Source: Agromyces sp. Marseille-P2726 (GTDB lineage: Bacteria > Actinomycetota > Actinomycetes > Actinomycetales > Microbacteriaceae). Taken from it: DNA of 64,000 nucleotides. Where the stretch lies: the NCBI RefSeq assembly GCF_902809835.1, contig NZ_CADDWM010000011.1:337581-401580 (forward strand), written 5' to 3'. Shown piece by piece: positions 61,275-64,000 of this stretch (its first letter is position 1; every line of letters starts with the position of its first letter). The notes below the pieces were generated by a model. The model was not told where the DNA came from, did no database searches, and saw nothing but the letters and a program-made list of their open reading frames with translations. The position numbers and the translations under genes are program-made.

Positions 61275-62545
61275 GCCAGTCGATCCTCCATACCCCAAGC
61301 CTGCCCGTAGCCGCCGTCGTCGACCGGGCGCGCCATGAGCTCGAGGAACGGTTCGGCTTCGAACGCCTCGGGGCCGAGCACGCCGCGGCCGCTCCAGACG
61401 CCGGACGCGAGGAGCTCGAGCGCGATCACGGGATTCAACGCCGTCTGCCACACCACGCACTGCGCGTCGTACTCGCGCATCGTCCACTCGTTGTCGGACA
61501 CGTGGTAGAGGTACACCTCGCGCGGCCGGCCGTCGGTGCCGACACCGGTGACCCAGACACCGGCGCACGTCTTGCCGGTCATGCGCGGGCCGATGGTCGC
61601 CGGGTCGGGGAGCGCGGCGGCGACGACGTCGCGCGGGGCGACGTGCACGGGGCCGTTCTCGCTGCGGACGCGCAGCGGGGTCGTGGAGTCGAGCCCGAGC
61701 AGGTGCAGCGTCTGCAGCACGTTGATGAACTCGGCGCCGAGCCCGTACTTGAACGTGACCCGCTTGGCGTCGATCCAGCGGGGCATGAGGAGCACCTCCT
61801 CGTGCTCGACGTTGACGCACTCGACGGGGCCGATCCCCTCGGGGAAGTCGAACACCTCGGGCTCGGAGAACGGCGGTGTCGTGAACCAGCCGGGACCCTT
61901 CTCCCAGATCACGGGCGGATTGAGGCACTCCTCGATGGTCGTCCAGATCGAGAAGCTCGGTGCGAAGATCTCGTTGCCCTCGTCGTCGGTGACGACGAGG
62001 TTCGCGCCGTCACGGGTGCCGAGCTCATCGATCTCGCTGAAGAGGTGGTCGGCGGCGTAGCGTGCGAACACGTCGGAGAGTCCGGGCTCGACGCCGATGC
62101 CGACGAGCGCCAGGCGGCCCGCCTGCTCCCAGTCGCCGGCCTGTGCGAACTGGTCGTCGCCGAGCTTGACGCCCGTCTTCGAGTACGGCTCGCTCGGATG
62201 CGGCTCGGACAGGCTCATCGCCATGTCGAGGTAGTCGGCCCCCGCCGCGAGCGCGCCCGCGAAGATCGACGGCACGAACTTCGGCTCGACCGCGTTCATC
62301 ACGTGCGTCGCCTCGTGTGCTCGGGCGACGGATGCCACGACGTCGGGATCGCTCGCATCGATCTGCGCCGTGGCGAACCGCGCCGCCACCTCGGGGCCAT
62401 GCTTCTCGCGGATCCAGTCGACCGTGCGCTTCGCGCGCGATTCGTCGTAGTCGCTCACGACGAGGAGCTCGAAGAAGTCGCGGCGTGCCGCGATCTTCGC
62501 GATGGCGTCTCCGACGCCTCCGGCGCCGACGAGGAGGATCCGCAT
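61271..62545 (-). CDS. Saccharopine dehydrogenase family protein
   Basis: 424 residues. NAD(P)-binding MRILLVGAGGVGDAIAKIA, then DASDPDVVASVARAHEATHV and VEPKFVPSIFAGALAAGADYLDMAMS, and VGIGVEPGLSDVFARYA, the usual Sacchrp_dh_NADP layout. Such enzymes reduce or oxidise opine-like secondary amines such as saccharopine or carboxyspermidine. First gene of a three-gene overlapping operon with the GNAT and OSBS/NSAR-like genes. Leaderless start (TAGCGT 6 nt before the ATG). Confidence 0.9.
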   Translation of the reverse strand: MRILLVGAGGVGDAIAKIAARRDFFELLVVSDYDESRAKRTVDWIREKHGPEVAARFATAQIDASDPDVVASVARAHEATHVMNAVEPKFVPSIFAGALAAGADYLDMAMSLSEPHPSEPYSKTGVKLGDDQFAQAGDWEQAGRLALVGIGVEPGLSDVFARYAADHLFSEIDELGTRDGANLVVTDDEGNEIFAPSFSIWTTIEECLNPPVIWEKGPGWFTTPPFSEPEVFDFPEGIGPVECVNVEHEEVLLMPRWIDAKRVTFKYGLGAEFINVLQTLHLLGLDSTTPLRVRSENGPVHVAPRDVVAAALPDPATIGPRMTGKTCAGVWVTGVGTDGRPREVYLYHVSDNEWTMREYDAQCVVWQTALNPVIALELLASGVWSGRGVLGPEAFEAEPFLELMARPVDDGGYGQAWGMEDRLA

Positions 62546-62551
62546 GCCACG

Positions 62552-62557
62552 ACGCTA
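62552..62557 (-). promoter_or_regulatory. -10 element of the saccharopine-dehydrogenase-like operon
   Basis: Minus strand TAGCGT, CGTGGC, then ATG. It overlaps the stop codon of the upstream DUF559 gene. Confidence 0.5.
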
Positions 62558-63523
62558 TCGCGCCGCGCCGACGCGCGTCGACGCGGCATCCGACGCCGTT
62601 GCGGCGCGCCCCGGCGACTCTGCGCGCACCCAACCTCGCAATTCCAGAGCCTCCGAGACTTGTCGCGCGACGTCGTCGAATCGTGAGTGCTTGTTGACCC
62701 GGATGACCAGCCAACCGTTCGCCGCCAGCTCGTTGAGGCGATCGACATCTTTCGACCATTGCGATCCACTCTCGCGGTGATGTTCGCCGTCGTATTCCAG
62801 CAGCACCTTCCACTGCCGGTAGACGAGGTCACCATGCGTCTTCCGCCCGGAGCGGAGCATGATGACGCCATTGGGCTCGGCATCGGGAAAGGCCGCTGCA
62901 ATCATTTCGAGGCGCAGTTCAGTCTCTTTGGGCGATTCGGAACAAGCCCGGAGATGTGGACGAGCATCTCGAAGCACTCGACAGCCGCGCCGCTTGCCAT
63001 ACCGTTCGATCGCCTCGTCGATCTCCTCGATGGTCGCCAGGGGATGAGGCCTTCCGAGGAGCCGATCGCCGGCCTGTATCAGCTCGACCTCGCCGAGCCC
63101 GGCCGAGAGCTGACACCAGGCGTCGGGGGCGGCGATGAGTTGGAGCCCGTTCCGTCGAGCGGTGCGCGGAGGATCGCTCGTGCGGTGCCCGACGACATCG
63201 GCGACACGGGGCGGGTAGGCTCCACCCCAGACAGTGACGTGCAGAGACCTCATTTCCTGCAGTCTGCGTGGAAGCGGGAGCTCCCAGAGCATCGCCGCGG
63301 TGGCGTGACTGAAGGCCGCGGGGGACGCGCCAAGGTGCAAGGCAAGCGCCCGGCAACGCGACGTCAGGGACTTCGCCTCCTCCCGTAACAGCCGCACGCC
63401 CCGTACGGGGATCACGAGATCGGACGCGCGAAGGCGCTTCTCGGTGAACCCGAGGGCGCGCGCCTCATCGAGGGTGAACGGGGCGAGAGTGAAGTCAAGC
63501 GGCAGCGGGCGGCGCGGGCTCAT
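62555..63523 (-). CDS. DUF559 / AbiEi-like protein with PD-(D/E)XK-type C-terminus
   Basis: 322 residues from ATG 63523, chosen for GATACT 6 nt upstream; in-frame ATGs at 63583 and 63628 lack such a signal. N-terminal half resembles the AbiEi antitoxin-like winged region often found with this family (LRASDLVIPVRGVRLL, AAFSHATAAMLWELPLP). C-terminal half is DUF559: GDLVYRQWKVLLEYDGEHHRE, WSKDVDRLNELAANGWLVIRV, i.e. a Vsr-like nuclease fold with E/D-x-E pattern. No toxin partner adjacent. Function unknown. Confidence 0.82.
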   Translation of the reverse strand: MSPRRPLPLDFTLAPFTLDEARALGFTEKRLRASDLVIPVRGVRLLREEAKSLTSRCRALALHLGASPAAFSHATAAMLWELPLPRRLQEMRSLHVTVWGGAYPPRVADVVGHRTSDPPRTARRNGLQLIAAPDAWCQLSAGLGEVELIQAGDRLLGRPHPLATIEEIDEAIERYGKRRGCRVLRDARPHLRACSESPKETELRLEMIAAAFPDAEPNGVIMLRSGRKTHGDLVYRQWKVLLEYDGEHHRESGSQWSKDVDRLNELAANGWLVIRVNKHSRFDDVARQVSEALELRGWVRAESPGRAATASDAASTRVGAAR

Positions 63524-63529
63524 GGGTTG

Positions 63530-63535
63530 AGTATC
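63530..63535 (-). promoter_or_regulatory. -10 element of the DUF559 gene
   Basis: Minus strand GATACT, CAACCC, then ATG 63523. Confidence 0.5.
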
Positions 63536-63637
63536 CAGCCCCGTATCCGGGTTGAAGTCGGGGAAGTCGTGCGTGCGAGACATCCGTGAGTGCCCACGAA
63601 TGTCGAGGACAAGTGGACTCGACGGCACCCTCGCGCC

Positions 63638-63987
63638 GAGAATGCACTTGGCGCCCTTGACCGGGCGGAAACTGCAGTCTCGTCATCCGCCGGACCCAAA
63701 ACTCCTCGCCGAGAGTGCACTTGGCGCCCAAGAAGGGGCGGAAAGTGCACTCTGGGCATCCGTCCGATCCAGAACTCCTCGCCGAGAGTGCACTCAACGC
63801 CCAAGAAGGGGCGGAAAGTGCACTCTGGGCATCCGTCCGATCCAGAACTCTCGCCGAGAGTGCACTCAACGCCCAAGAAGGGGCGGAAAGTGCACTCTGG
63901 GCATCCGTCCGATCCAGAACTCCTCGCCGAGAGTGCACTCAACGCCCAAGAAGGGGCGGAAAGTGCACTCTGGCATGGTCGGCGCGG
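63638..63987. repeat. 73-bp tandem repeat array with GTGCAC palindromes
   Basis: Units begin at 63638 (degenerate), 63711, 63784, 63856 and 63929 (last one incomplete); period 72-73 bp. Each contains GAGAGTGCACT and a second AAGTGCACTC about 25 bp on, around CGCCCAAGAAGGGGCGG, a stem of its own. The three inner copies are almost identical. No gene is visible from 63524 to the window end; 63524-63637 shows nothing else. Confidence 0.92.
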
Positions 63988-64000
63988 AGGGGAGTGCGGG

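Noticed and set aside
63638..63987. Possible CRISPR array
   Set aside because: The whole 73-bp period is repeated, including what would be spacers; no cas genes are nearby.

Overview
The window is very GC-rich actinobacterial chromosome, most likely from a Microbacteriaceae member (Agromyces/Microbacterium-like; this assignment is inference). Supporting signs are the gene content (2-methylcitrate operon with its own GntR regulator, Mqo, lysC/asd, dnaX-recR, pta-ackA, small SRP RNA next to tRNA-Ser), frequent GTG starts, many genes without a Shine-Dalgarno sequence but with a -10 hexamer 6 nt before the start codon, and a dense palindromic repeat (ends TCTCGATACGC and GCGCTACTCGACCACC). I see no transposase, integrase, CRISPR array or phage gene.

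Layout. 1-3.6 kb: FadR-type GntR regulator (cut by the window edge), amidohydrolase, Baeyer-Villiger monooxygenase and a 55-residue membrane peptide: a small catabolic cluster on the plus strand. 3.6-9.7 kb (minus): GntR-prpD-prpB-prpC-thiolase, the propionate (2-methylcitrate) operon, with repeat clusters in two junctions. 9.7-17.7 kb: an inverted-repeat element, mqo, a VOC protein and membrane protein divergent from a MerR regulator, an SGNH lipoprotein, asd, lysC (with an internal start for a beta subunit) and a membrane protein. 17.7-25.2 kb: secreted ScyD/ScyE-like protein, SnoaL-like protein, DUF222-HNH protein, recR, dnaX, META-like lipoprotein. 25.2-41.5 kb (all minus): a Wzx/Wzy exopolysaccharide cluster (tyrosine phosphatase, BY-kinase, five glycosyltransferases, flippase, polymerase) ending in a 1892-residue secreted haem peroxidase. 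41.5-49 kb: TraR/DksA-like protein, ArsR-MFS pair, pta-ackA, SRP RNA and tRNA-Ser(GGA). 48-53 kb: patatin, PH-domain protein, GNAT, HerA/DUF853 ATPase, small secreted protein. 53-59 kb: regulators, an APH-like kinase, and two pairs of paralogues (two SRPBCC proteins; two membrane proteins). 59-62.5 kb (minus): saccharopine-dehydrogenase-like protein, GNAT and OSBS/N-acylamino-acid-racemase-like enzyme in a tightly overlapped operon. 62.5-64 kb: DUF559 protein and a 73-bp tandem repeat array.

The two strongest unusual signals are (a) the palindromic repeat, which sits not only between genes but inside at least six protein-coding genes, in frame, because it is stop-free when translated; and (b) the giant peroxidase, in which three cell-wall-binding (CWB2) repeats appear to be inserted inside the peroxidase domain, followed by RTX and Ig-like modules. 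Others worth attention are a 153-bp element bounded by perfect 20-bp inverted repeats, a decayed duplicate of the BY-kinase 5' end fused by overlap to the phosphatase gene, and a consistent leaderless promoter architecture.
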